Below, piece by piece: positions 36,051 to 46,182 of a DNA stretch of 64,000 nucleotides (position 1 is the stretch's first letter; the number at the start of each line of letters is the position of its first letter). Position numbers and translations under genes: made by a program. Source of the stretch: Anaeramoeba flamelloides (Eukaryota > Metamonada > Anaeramoebidae). The DNA lies in NCBI GenBank assembly GCA_027625915.1, contig JANTQA010000057.1:1240001-1304000 (forward strand), in the 5' to 3' direction. The notes beneath the pieces were generated by a model. It had not been told where the DNA came from and did no database searches. It saw only the letters and a list, made by a program, of their open reading frames with translations.

Positions 36051-36959
36051 GTTTAAAGGAGTATTTTGAGTATAAAAGGAAAAATCCGGATTTTGAAAAT
36101 CATTTTTTTAAAAGTCTTTTTTTCAAATATGAAAAAACAGTGATCTATGTTATGAAGCAAATGGTTCAGATGTTCCGAGAATTAAAAAGGGGTATTACTA
36201 ATGGGAAACAATTCATCATTGCAAGATTTACGAATGGAAGAATTTTTCAAACAAAATAAAACTCAAGCTGTAATTTTTTCAAAAAGAAAAGAAAAAAAAG
36301 AAATTTTAGTTCATAAATGAAAAATTAAAGAACAATTTTTTTTGGCAACTGGATAGAATAACACGAATGTATTTAGCAACTATAGGTCTTGCAATAAAAA
36401 TAAATTCAAAAACAATTACGTAACAAAAATAAATCGAAAAAAAAATAAAAGAACAAAAGTGTGGAAAAATAATAATATGTTTTTATGTATGACTCAAGAT
36501 CTAATTTACTTGGAATTCCAAGTGTTTATTATTCCATTCCAAGTAACTTTTGTTTTGTCATTGAGATTTTTCAATCAAATTTTTTTCTTTATTTTTTTTT
36601 ATTTTTTTCCTAATTTTTTTTAAAAAAAATTGGAAAAGAACTTTCCAAAAAATTGAAAATAAAAAAAAATGTAAAAACTTCCGGAGTTTTTGTTTTTATA
36701 CCTACAGAGGTGCTTTAAATTAAATAATTTATGAAACAAAATTTTCGGTTATTTCAAAAAGGAGAAAAGAAAAAGAAAAAATTAATTTGGATCAAAGAAT
36801 CAATTCTAAAAAATCAAAAAAGAAATTATATTCTTTCCAAGTAAAACGAGAACGTTGAAATTAAAAAATTGATGAAAAGAATTTTGGATAAATCGCTTAT
36901 TTGCCCTTTTTATTTATTGATTTAATTTAGGATTATTCATTATATAAAGAAATTATTGT

Positions 36960-37590
36960 ACTTTTAAAGCAAACCTTTTTCCAGTCAAAGTTCCCCAGCT
37001 TATGTGAATAAATAAAACAAATTCTATTAGTTTTCTCCTTAATTCTTCTCACAATAAATTTTCAACTCGGAGATCAGAATCATTTTTCCTAATTTAGTCA
37101 AATAATTTTTTTTTTTTATACTTTTTTATTCTTTTTCTTTTTCTTGAGTTTTCTTTTCAAATTTTTTCTTTATTTAAAAATTTATTTATAATCAAGTCAA
37201 TATGAAAAAAACACCTTTAAAATCCTAAATAAACATTAACAAAATTGAGACAAATGTAATGTCTTTTAAAACAAATACATTTACTATTCAAAAATATTCT
37301 TATGATTAATTTTAATTTTTAAGTGAAATTGAGAAATTTTGAATGAGATGTTGCCTGAATTATGTCACCAAAATTGTTTTTTATCAAAATTTATTTTTTT
37401 GGAAAATCTATCGTTTGTTAGGGTATTTCTTTATTGAATATCAGCACTGATCTGTTGTTTATGATTTTTCTTATTTCTAATTAATCTTTATTTGGTTGAT
37501 TCTTAAAAAAAAAACGAATTTGTAATTTTTGTCTGGTAATCTATGAGTGAAATGGGGTTTAGTTACTGGAAAGTAGGCTCATTGATCCGA
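36960..37590 (+). repeat. dispersed repeat E, copy 1
   Basis: Alignable in the same orientation with 57815-58420 inside eIF3d intron 3. Shared blocks in order: CAGTCAAAGTT, GATCAGAATMATTTTT, TTAACATTAA, a GTTRGGRTATTT block, CTTATTTCTAA, TTGGTTKATTCTTAAAAAAA and GAGTGAAATGG. A weaker trace may start at 63546. Non-coding; ends not defined. Confidence 0.6.
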
Positions 37591-38384
37591 AAGTTAAAGA
37601 TCTCTTGTAAAAAATTTGCAATAAAAAAAAAAAAAAAAAACAAATTATTGTTCGGTTGTATCAAAATTTAATTTTTTTCGATTCACATTTTCTTACTCAT
37701 TTCAAAAATTTAGCAATGCTCGAAAAAAAATCAAAATTATGATTGGGGAAAGATCATTTCAAAAATTGATTTTGTGGGTTGAGTGAATATTGTGGGAAAT
37801 TAAAAAAGTTATAAACACTAGCCAAACTAAATTAGGTACAAATTTAATTTTTGACAGAGTTATTATAAAATGAAAACCTTTAAACATTAATAACCAAAAC
37901 AATTTGTGTTTATTGATCCCAAAGAAAAACAAAAAACAATTTTAAAGATCAATCTCGAAATGAAGCAAAAGAGATTTGAATTTACCTTTTAGGAAGTGTT
38001 CCGCGGTTAGATTGGAAATTTTCTTTTGTTCAATCTATAACAAGGTTTATTTGGAGTATATATCAACGAACAAAAAATTTAAGGAAGAATTAGGTTAACC
38101 TTTCACATTTTTTTTCAGATTCTGTATAATTTCTAAATGATTTTTTTTGAAAAAAAAAAAACTTTTTTAAGTTTGGATATTGCTTTTTAGAATTGCCGAG
38201 TTATTTATTTTCAGAGGTTTCTTGGTTTTGTTAAATTCCTCACAAAAAATTTAAAATGGGTTTCAAAAAGATAAAATGTATTCAAACTAGTATTTGAATA
38301 TTAAATTCGAAAAAAGTTTCACTTCACATTCTTACTTGCCCTAATTGATAAAAATATTATTATTTTTGGATTTCCTACTTCTTA

Positions 38385-38894
38385 CAGTTGCATTGCTAAC
38401 CCACGTTGAAGACCTTAGACCTTTAACCCATAATTAAATTTTAACCCATGTATTTTTTTCAGGCTTAGGTATTTGAGTGTATGAATACATGTACATATTC
38501 CCACACTTTATTCAGATTTAATCCAACTTTTGAGGTTAGATCTTGAATTAATGTAAATGATTAAAAAATATTAATTGTATTTATTTCAAAAATTTCGGTA
38601 AATAATAACAATTTTTGTGAAATAAAATGTTTTTTTTCTTTTATAAAATTAAAATTCAATAAAATGATCTTTTTCTCATTTTTTTGTTTAAAAATATAGA
38701 TACAATTTAGTCTTTCAGTATCTTAATAATTCTTTTTTAAAATTGATTTAAAGGACATTGTGTCTTGTCTGTTTAAGTATTGTTTTCAACCTACTGTCAT
38801 CTTTCTTTTCTATCTTCAGTTTCCAATATTTTGATCATATGTTTAAATTTTCTTTTGTGGTCAAAATGGATTGTAAGAGTTAGTTACATCATAG
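38385..38894. mobile_element. CAGTGGTG-ended element B, copy 2 (reversed, diverged)
   Basis: TA-flanked, about 510 bp. The left end, CAGTTGCATTGCTAACCC, then TTTAACCCATAATTAAATTT and TTTTTTCAGGCTTAGGTATT, corresponds to the reverse of the right end of copy 1 (3475-3950). The right end GAGTTAGTTACATCATAG corresponds to the reverse of its left end. Divergence between the copies suggests they are not recent. Confidence 0.65.
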
Positions 38895-39180
38895 TATAAC
38901 CAAAAATGATCTTTTGGTGTACAACTTTAACAAAGAGTGTTTCTAAAAGTAAACATGAGAAAACAAATTTAAAGGAAATTCTTTTGAAAATTTATTGAAA
39001 AAAAGAAGATGAGATAAAAACATTTTCCCCATTAACATTCAAATGCCACCAGCTGAAGGAATATTCTTTCTTGGGGTTAATATAACCCAAGAACAGACCA
39101 TTTTTAAAATGTTTGGAAAGTTTTTAACACTTGTTACTGTTGTTTTCCAATTAAAGGATGAGTGTCAGAATAGATTCGTC

Positions 39181-39911
39181 TATAATTAAAGTATGTTGTA
39201 ATTGAGTGTAAATGATATTAGTGCTGCATGGTTCACATGATTTCTAAAAAAATCAATTATAAATATTATTGCACAACAATAAATTATTGCATTTTTTACT
39301 TGGAATCACAATTAAAAAGTATTCATTTTTGAATTTTTTTTTTAATTCCTTTTCCAAATCTAAAAATAGTAACTCCAAAATAATAGTATTCCGGTCTCTA
39401 ATATTTCATCTTTAGATCCTCAAAAAGTCACTATTTTTTCAATTTTATAATTTCAATGATTAACTCAATAACCATCAACATAAAAACCTAAAGACTAGTT
39501 AGTTTTGTTTCCTTATTTTGATAAAGCTAATTGTAACATCAATATATTTCCAGTCTATGCGAAATAATTTGTCAAAAGAATCATAAAGTTAATTATTTAA
39601 TTTTTTTTAAAAAATTGAATTTTTTAGCTATTAATCTACATTTCGCCATAAATTTAAGAAAGATATTTTGTAACTTTGGAATCTTCAGATTGAGAATTCA
39701 ATTTTGAAATTTGTGGCTAAATGTCGGTTAGTTGCTAAAAAATATGATTTTTTTCAAAAATTCTTGTGGTTTTTTTACTTCAAATAAAAGGATCATTTTG
39801 AAGTGATGGGATCAACAAATAGTACTACTTTATTAATAGATTTTTTAGAGACCTTTGAAACATTTTAGAACTTATGTGATTTACACCCAATAGCAACATA
39901 CATTAATTATA
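39181..39911. mobile_element. TIR element C, copy 1
   Basis: A 731 bp element with terminal inverted repeats of roughly 65 bp. The left end is TATAATTAAAGTATGTTGTA; the reverse of the right end is TATAATTAATGTATGTTGCT. Inner TIR parts share GTGTAAATSAYAT and TTCTAAAAAA-type sequence. The interior has no gene. A reversed relative lies at about 49945-50642 and a fragment at 28165-28230. It is a non-autonomous DNA transposon by structure, of unknown superfamily. Confidence 0.7.
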
Positions 39912-40524
39912 AACTTCTCCTTTTGGACGCTAATCGCTTAATCAAGTAAAAATATTTATTTCAAGTTTCCAAATACTTTTCGAATTAATAATCGAAAAAA
40001 TGACAAGATCTTTTCAAAACCAATTAGAAAGGATGCTTTTAGATTTGTTAATTAAGCTTCCTTCAAACTTTTACGATAAAATTTTAATTAGGAAAATTTG
40101 AGTTTTAACAAAATTCTTTTATTAATATACCCTTTTTAAAGAAAGTTTTTTTTTTTATTAGTTTTTTTTTTTCGAAAAAAAAAATACCAATAAAAACAAA
40201 TTCAAGAATGTTCTTTATTATTCTTTACAAATTATTAGTTTAATTACCAATAATAAATCTCAAAACTTAACATTGGTGTAATATTAATTCTAATTTTTGT
40301 CTTTATTGGTTTGTTGCCCCTTTATTTATTTGAAAAAATTTAAAGAAAATTTTTGATTATTCTTGTTCAGAAAGCAAATTAATATTTGCAAAAAATCCAG
40401 AAAAAAGAAGAATCTTAGAAATAAAAAAGTTTGAAATCAAAAGGTGATTCGTTTGGGGTCGTGGTGGTTATTTGTTAAAAAAAATGAATAAAAAAAAAAG
40501 AAATTTTTGATGTCAACCAAAAAG

Positions 40525-41202
40525 TCAGTGCTCTTTTGTCGAAAATTTGTTTGTGAACAAAATGAACAGCTAAAAAAAAAAAAAAAATTAATAAATTTAC
40601 TTTTGCAATTGCCACAGCCCATTTTTCAAGATCAGAGTTGTCAACCAGAGACTTGAATTTGGTTTGTTTTTTTTGATAAAGAAGATAAAAGCCTTTTTCT
40701 TGATCAGTAAAATAACCTATTTCAGCTAATTTGCTCATATCAAAGCTTTTTTCATGCTTGCTTTTTTGAAATTTGCTTTGATTAGAGTAAACCTTCAAAT
40801 GTGTTCCTTCTTTTGTTGTTGTTGCAAGCACGGCATATTTTTTAATGAAATTGGATTTTTTGCTAAATTTCCCTGATTTCTTTTGAATTTTGGTTTAAAG
40901 GGAAGGAAAAGAAAAGAAAGAAGGAGAAAATAAATTGCTGAAAGCGAAAAAAAAAACTCGAAAGAAATAAAAAGTATTACCTCTACAAGAAGAAAGCCCT
41001 CTTTGATAAGGCTAGATCTTTTTTTTTTTTTTTGGATCCATAATTTACCATCTCGTATTGTATTTGTTGAGTTAGATGTTGTTGATGTAGTACTGCTACC
41101 TCTTCCTACACCTCCTCCGCCTCCTCCGCCTCTTCCGCCTCTTCCGCCTCTTCCGCCTCTTCCACCTCTTCCACCTCGTCCGCCTCTTCCTCTATAAGAC
41201 AT
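40525..41202 (-). CDS. RGG-box and PH-domain protein
   Basis: Three exons are proposed: 41202-40981, 40879-40601 and 40569-40525, giving 181 residues. Intron 1 is 101 bp (donor GTAATA, acceptor CAAAAG) and intron 2 is only 31 bp (donor GTAAAT, T15 then AG). The N-terminus is seven RGG/GRG repeats plus a Gly run (residues 4-35), typical of RNA-binding tails methylated on Arg. From about residue 66 the chain reads as a pleckstrin homology domain: IKEGFLLVEKSGKFSKK, FIKKYAVLATTTKEG, LKVYSNQ, a middle strand with KGFYLLYQKKQTKFKSLV, and the closing helix DLEKWAVAIAK with the invariant Trp. PH domains bind phosphoinositides or proteins at membranes. If intron 2 is not spliced, the frame continues to 40475 with a hydrophobic end. 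The 3' end is the least certain part. Confidence 0.7.
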
Positions 41203-42867
41203 TGTATGAAAAAAAAATTACAAAAACTTATATGTTTTGAAAAAAAATAACTCAAATTCCAAATCGTTTTTTAGGACAAGGAAATGAAAAAAACACCTAG
41301 CTATTCAAAATTAAACAGTTGTTTTGAAACTTAAAAATACCCACTATCTTTTTATGTGAAATTAGATTTTAACCAGAAACTATTTCATTTCATTAAAACT
41401 AAAGACATAGGTGTTAATAAAAATTCAGCTTTGAAGAGAGGAAAAAAAGTTACTTTTGATTCAATCACTTTAAAAATTTATTCCAAAATTGCCATTCACT
41501 ATTTCAACTTTCACAAATATGTTCAAATTGTAAAATCAGATCAACAGAAACTTTTTAGATTTCAATTCGCTTAGGGAAACAATTTTTTGTTTTGAAAATT
41601 AATTTAAGTTGTTAAATCCGAAAAGAATTCAACTAACACCCCCCCAAAAACCAATATTTGAAATTGGTGTCAATATGTACAGACTTTTCTCCGAAATTAA
41701 AATAATTTATTTTCACTACAAAAGTATTTGAAATTTTTAATGGGAAAAAATTTTTTTTGTTTCATGTTTTACTTTTTTCTCAGGTACCTTTGGTGAGTTG
41801 TTAAATTCATATTTCAAATTAAAAACCTTACATTTTTTTTTTGCAAAAAAGTTTACAGATTAAAAAATCAAAGAAACACACACTGAACAATAAGTAGATA
41901 TAAAGAAGACTTCTAAAAGTTTCACTACTAAAAAGTATACTAATGAAGATCAAATATAAAAGTATTATTCTCAAGAAAAAGATTTAAAATTAAAATCAAT
42001 TTTAAATAAATATAGGTATGTGTGTGTGTGTAATTATAAGTTAATATTTGTTGCAAAATAATTGTACCAAAATTTTCATTCAGCTTCAAAATTGTATTTA
42101 TTAAATCACGTAATGTTTCAAATTTTTAGATCTCAAAAGTAGCTTAAATTATTGATTCACTTTTGAGAATTGGACTTTTGAAGATTTTATTTTGATTCCT
42201 GAGGAATGTAATTTTATGTTGGAAATTTTGATCTTTTTATTTTGTAATTACTAGTAGATAATATTCGAAAAAGTACAAAAAATGTATATCAAATTCCCTT
42301 CATAATTTAAAAGAAACACACTAGAATTTCCCCTCTAAAACATTGGAATACAAAATAATGTAATTCTCTATGGTAATTGGAATTTATTTTGTTGTTAACT
42401 TATCTTTTTACAAAAAACAATATTTTATTTGAAATAGTCACTTCTATTAAAAAACTAATTTCAGTTACACAAATTTGGGGAATAAAGGAACATTTTTCAC
42501 AAAATATTATTTTTTTTTTTAAAATCTTTTTGATTTTCCAGAATTACCAAATCACCAAATTATATATAAAAAACCCGAATTAAAAACCTATTAATAAAAA
42601 TTTTCCCCTAAACAAGTAGAATATACGATAATTCAATATTTTCTTTTGGTTAGTAAATTTTTTACCAATAACCCCCCTTTTTACAAATATACATGGGAGT
42701 ATTTGGAGATATCCTTATCCGTTCAAGATATATTTTCAAAAATTTCAATAACATTGATTAACATGATGATGTATAGATCCTGGGAAATAGCTAAAAAATT
42801 ACTTTCAATAAAAATTGGAAAAATTTTAAAATAATCTGATTCAAAATTAATCAAAATATATTAATTA

Positions 42868-43061
42868 CATTCAACTCCACTTTTAAGACACACACTGAAA
42901 ACAAAAATTCAGTAACACAAAAACCTCAAATTATACAACACAATTTCTGATTTTTTTTTCACAAATTATCTTACAAGAATCGAAATTTTGAATCTAAATT
43001 TGAGATTTTTTTATGCCTCAATTTTGACTAAAAATTTGTGTCTTAAAAGTGGAAATGACTA
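42868..43061. mobile_element. MITE family A, copy 2 (diverged)
   Basis: About 194 bp between TA dinucleotides. The left end contains CTCCACTTTTAAGACACACA and the right end TTTGTGTCTTAAAAGTGGAA. Inner blocks (ACCTCAAATTAT, AATTTGAGATTTTTTTATGCC) follow the order of the 44572-44768 copy. Confidence 0.75.
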
Positions 43062-43674
43062 TACTACATCTTTATATTCTATAAAAAAGGGACTAAAGCT
43101 TAAAGGTGATTTTTCTTTGATTACCAAAAAGAATGAAAATTACTCTTTTTGCTATATAAACTCCATTTCACTCAAAGGGGCCCAGCCAAAAATGAAAAAA
43201 TCACTTTATTTTTAAGAATCAATAAAACTTAGATTGTTTAGAAATACGAGAAATAATAAACTTCTTATAAGAGTCCATAATTATAAAAGAAACCCCTGAA
43301 CAAACCATAAATTTCAAAAAAAAAAAAAAAATGTTAAAAAATTTTTTGGGACCCATTCATTGGAACGTCTCGTGCAAAATTCTCAATTTCTTTAGGAAAT
43401 TAAAATTGTTGATAATAAGATTTTTTACTTGTAAATGTATGAATTTTAAAAGAACATAAAAAGCTTAACTTTTCTTAATGTTTATTTGGTTTTTCAAACA
43501 TTTTTTTTTTCAAAGTAAATTTTTTAAAAAAAAAATTAAAAAGAAAAGAAAAAAAAAAAAAAAAAAAAAAAGCAAAAAGCAAAAAACAAAAAAAACAAAA
43601 TTTTACAAAATGAGAAAAAATGATTTTGATCTAAAAATTGAAAATTTTAGTTTGATAAGAGTAATGAATTAAAC

Positions 43675-43718
43675 TTATAGAATGTCTTCCATTTCTTCAA
43701 TAGAACTGGCCCCTTTGA
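43675..43718 (-). CDS. possible last exon of an unfound gene
   Basis: After a strong TTTTTCAG acceptor the minus strand reads (x)KGASSIEEMEDIL and TAA. A coding-like stretch at about 44243-44283 on the same strand (KIEEILDNVVTQR, then a GTATCG donor) has the matching phase and would give VTQRVKGASSIEEMEDIL across a 524 bp intron. Both pieces are short, so this is only a lead. No family recognised. Confidence 0.25.
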
Positions 43719-44571
43719 CTGAAAAAGAGTTTAGTTATTAAAATTTGAAGGTAATAAAATTATTTTCTTTTAAAAAATCTATTTTATATTCAAGTTGTTT
43801 TTTATAATGTAATTAATTCTTTATTTTAGTCCCAGAATTTAGATGATCTTGTGTTTTTTCTAATAAAAAAATAAAAAGAAAACATTTTTTTTCCCAAAAA
43901 AACAAATCAAATGACTTTTTTAGTAGTTCTGGTATCTTTCATACTTCCAAAATTTTGAAGACAATTTAAACCCCCCTCAAACATTTTAAAGGAGGAAAAC
44001 ACAGGAAAAGTCTCAAGAGTTGAAAATTCAAGTTATTTTTTTTTTTATGTGATCTCAAATAGATGATTTTTCTTTTTTTTTTTCACAAGTTATAAATTGT
44101 TTTTAGCAATAAGGTATGACTTTTTTTTTGTTTTTAGGATTTTTTGAAAACTAATAATAATTAATTTTAATTTTTTTAATATTATCCTAAATTTATTTCC
44201 AATATACTGATAATACATTTTATCATTAAAACTTCTCGATACCCCTTTGAGTCACCACATTATCCAGAATTTCTTCAATTTTAAAATAAAAGGTTCAAAA
44301 TAATATTGATAGAAAAATATATTTATGTTTTTTTTTTGGGGGGGTGAACCCATATTCGGATTTTAATAATAATTCAAACCTGTTCAAAGTTAAATTAGTT
44401 ATATATTTTTATTCACCAAACAAATTTATATTGGATTTATTTTTGAAATCAAAAACCAAAACCTGTGACCTGTTTACTATTATTAAAATTTGGATAAATT
44501 CATGTAACTCTCTAATAATCTCTAAAATTGTAAAAACTCATTTTTTAAAACATTTCATATTTATCCATGTA

Positions 44572-44768
44572 CAGTCAGTTTCACTTTTAAGGCACAAACT
44601 TTCAACGAAATTCAAGGCACAAAAAAAATCTCAAATTAAAGCACAAAATTCAAATTCTAGTAAAAATAAATTGTAAAAAAAAAATTTCCAAATTTTGTGC
44701 TTTAATTTGAGATTTTTTTGTGCCTGAAATTTCGTTGAAAGTTTGTGCCTTAAAAGTGAAACTGACTG
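44572..44768. mobile_element. MITE family A, copy 3 (best preserved)
   Basis: A 197 bp near-palindrome flanked by TA. The left end is CAGTCAGTTTCACTTTTAAG followed by GCACAAACTTTCAACGAAATT, and the right end is its inverse with very few mismatches, running about 70 bp inward (also AATCTCAAATTAAAGCACAA against TTGTGCTTTAATTTGAGATT). TA duplication plus CAGT ends point to a Tc1/mariner-type transposase acting in trans. The tight hairpin implies this copy is young relative to the others. Confidence 0.9.
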
Positions 44769-45647
44769 TACTTTTGGATTTAGTATACTTGATTTAAGTT
44801 ATGTTCGTTAAGATCTAATCATAACTAAAAACAATTTGTTTATGGTTTAATCATGATCACAATTAATAATTATTAACTTGTTTTTTTACACCGTAAACCT
44901 TGTAGAAAATTCTTCTAAAAATTGGGTCTAATTCAAAAAACATAGAAAGTAAATTTTTAGTTAAAATAAAAGTAAATAAAATATAAAAAAATCAACTTTA
45001 AATAGGAAAAGAATCATAACATATTATTTTGACCCTTTTAACTTGAATTATTTTAACATAAAGTGTTTTTCTCTGTATATGAAATCTAACAATTTTTCAA
45101 CAATGTTGACTAACGAATAATGTTATTGTTCGATTTTTTTCGAGATGGTTCTTATGATATCTTTTAAATTTTGAGATCAAGTTCTTTTTTCCAATTAATT
45201 AATTTTATTTTTACATGTATTTAATTATATCTTATCCAGTTTCTTTACTATATTTTTTAATTATCATTTTCAATTTTTGATATTTTTTCTTTCTCTTTTT
45301 TTCTTTTCTAATTTTTTTTTTTATTATAACTTCTTTAGATTATAAAAAAAACGTAGATCTTCGGATAAACTATTTAATATTAAGAAAATTGATAATATGG
45401 ATAATTAATAAAATTTAGAGAATTATTTGTAAACACTCTTTGATAAGCATTTTTTTAATGAAAGTTCAGTAATATAAAATTGTGTAATGCCCATTTCAAA
45501 AAATATGAAAATATTACTTTATTTTTGTTTTTGAATTGTTTTTTTTTTTTTTTAATTTATAAAATATCAGGTTTTTTTCCATTTAGAATGATTTAAAAAT
45601 GAATTCCAAATCAGATTTAATTATTAGTTTTTCTTAAACACTAAAGG

Positions 45648-45648
<1 letters not shown>

Positions 45649-45679
<31 letters not shown>
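45649..45679. repeat. (TA)n microsatellite
   Basis: About fifteen TA units. Confidence 0.9.
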
Positions 45680-45683
<4 letters not shown>

Positions 45684-46182
45684 TGATCAATTTATTATTT
45701 CAAGTGAGTCACAATTTTTGTGAAATGGTGTTTAGTTTTTAGAAAATGGGTAAAGATAAATCAAATAATATAACAATTATAAGTACTCGAAAACTTATTA
45801 TGTGAATATTCTTTAACATTTCAGTTGTTAATAAAATACGATTAAATTACAGCTATTTTAAAAAACCATGAAATAAGGATATTCAAAAATTTTACCCAAA
45901 CTGTTTAACTTCCTCATTTAAAAAAGTTGAGAAACACTTTTGAAAACTTTTGTGAATCACTTTTTAAAAATGGTTGTCGCAAAAAATATTCTTCAATAAA
46001 CAAAAAAAAAAAAAGAAAGACTTTATTGAAGATAACAAAATCAAAAACAAAAAGTCAAAAAAAAAAAACTCAAAATAAAATATTTTAATATTCATATTCA
46101 TATTCATGCCCATTTTCGAGTTCATATGCATTTCCATGTACATTAGCATCAGATTTAAAGTGATCATTCTGTTCTAATAAAC

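Larger units (their letters stand above)
36051..40524. other. spacer with three repeat elements
   Basis: No gene seen. Holds repeat E copy 1 (36960-37590), CAGTG element B copy 2 (38385-38894) and TIR element C copy 1 (39181-39911), separated by plain A/T-rich DNA. Confidence 0.55.
41203..46182. other. spacer with two MITE copies and possible unfound exons
   Basis: Contains MITE A copies at 42868-43061 and 44572-44768, a short (GT)n at 42018-42030, a (TA)n run at 45649-45679, a poly-A-rich block at 43545-43572, and a possible last exon of a minus-strand gene at 43675-43718. The plus-strand open frames here look like chance or run through MITE sequence. Confidence 0.5.

Noticed and set aside
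40437-40622. 61-codon minus frame overlapping the end of the RGG-PH gene
   Set aside because: Out of frame with the PH-domain exon and mostly Phe encoded by a T-run that fits a polypyrimidine tract of an intron.
41356-41574. Plus-strand frame of about 72 codons starting at GTG
   Set aside because: No ATG, no splice sites with supporting phase, no family similarity; probable chance frame, though its composition is fairly even.
44344-44676. 110-codon plus-strand frame
   Set aside because: Its last third is MITE A sequence and the rest is Ile/Leu/Lys/Asn-rich chance sequence with no ATG.
45964-46167. Methionine-rich frame following the LST8 stop
   Set aside because: Made of ATG-like trinucleotide repeats (CAT on the plus strand); not a credible protein.
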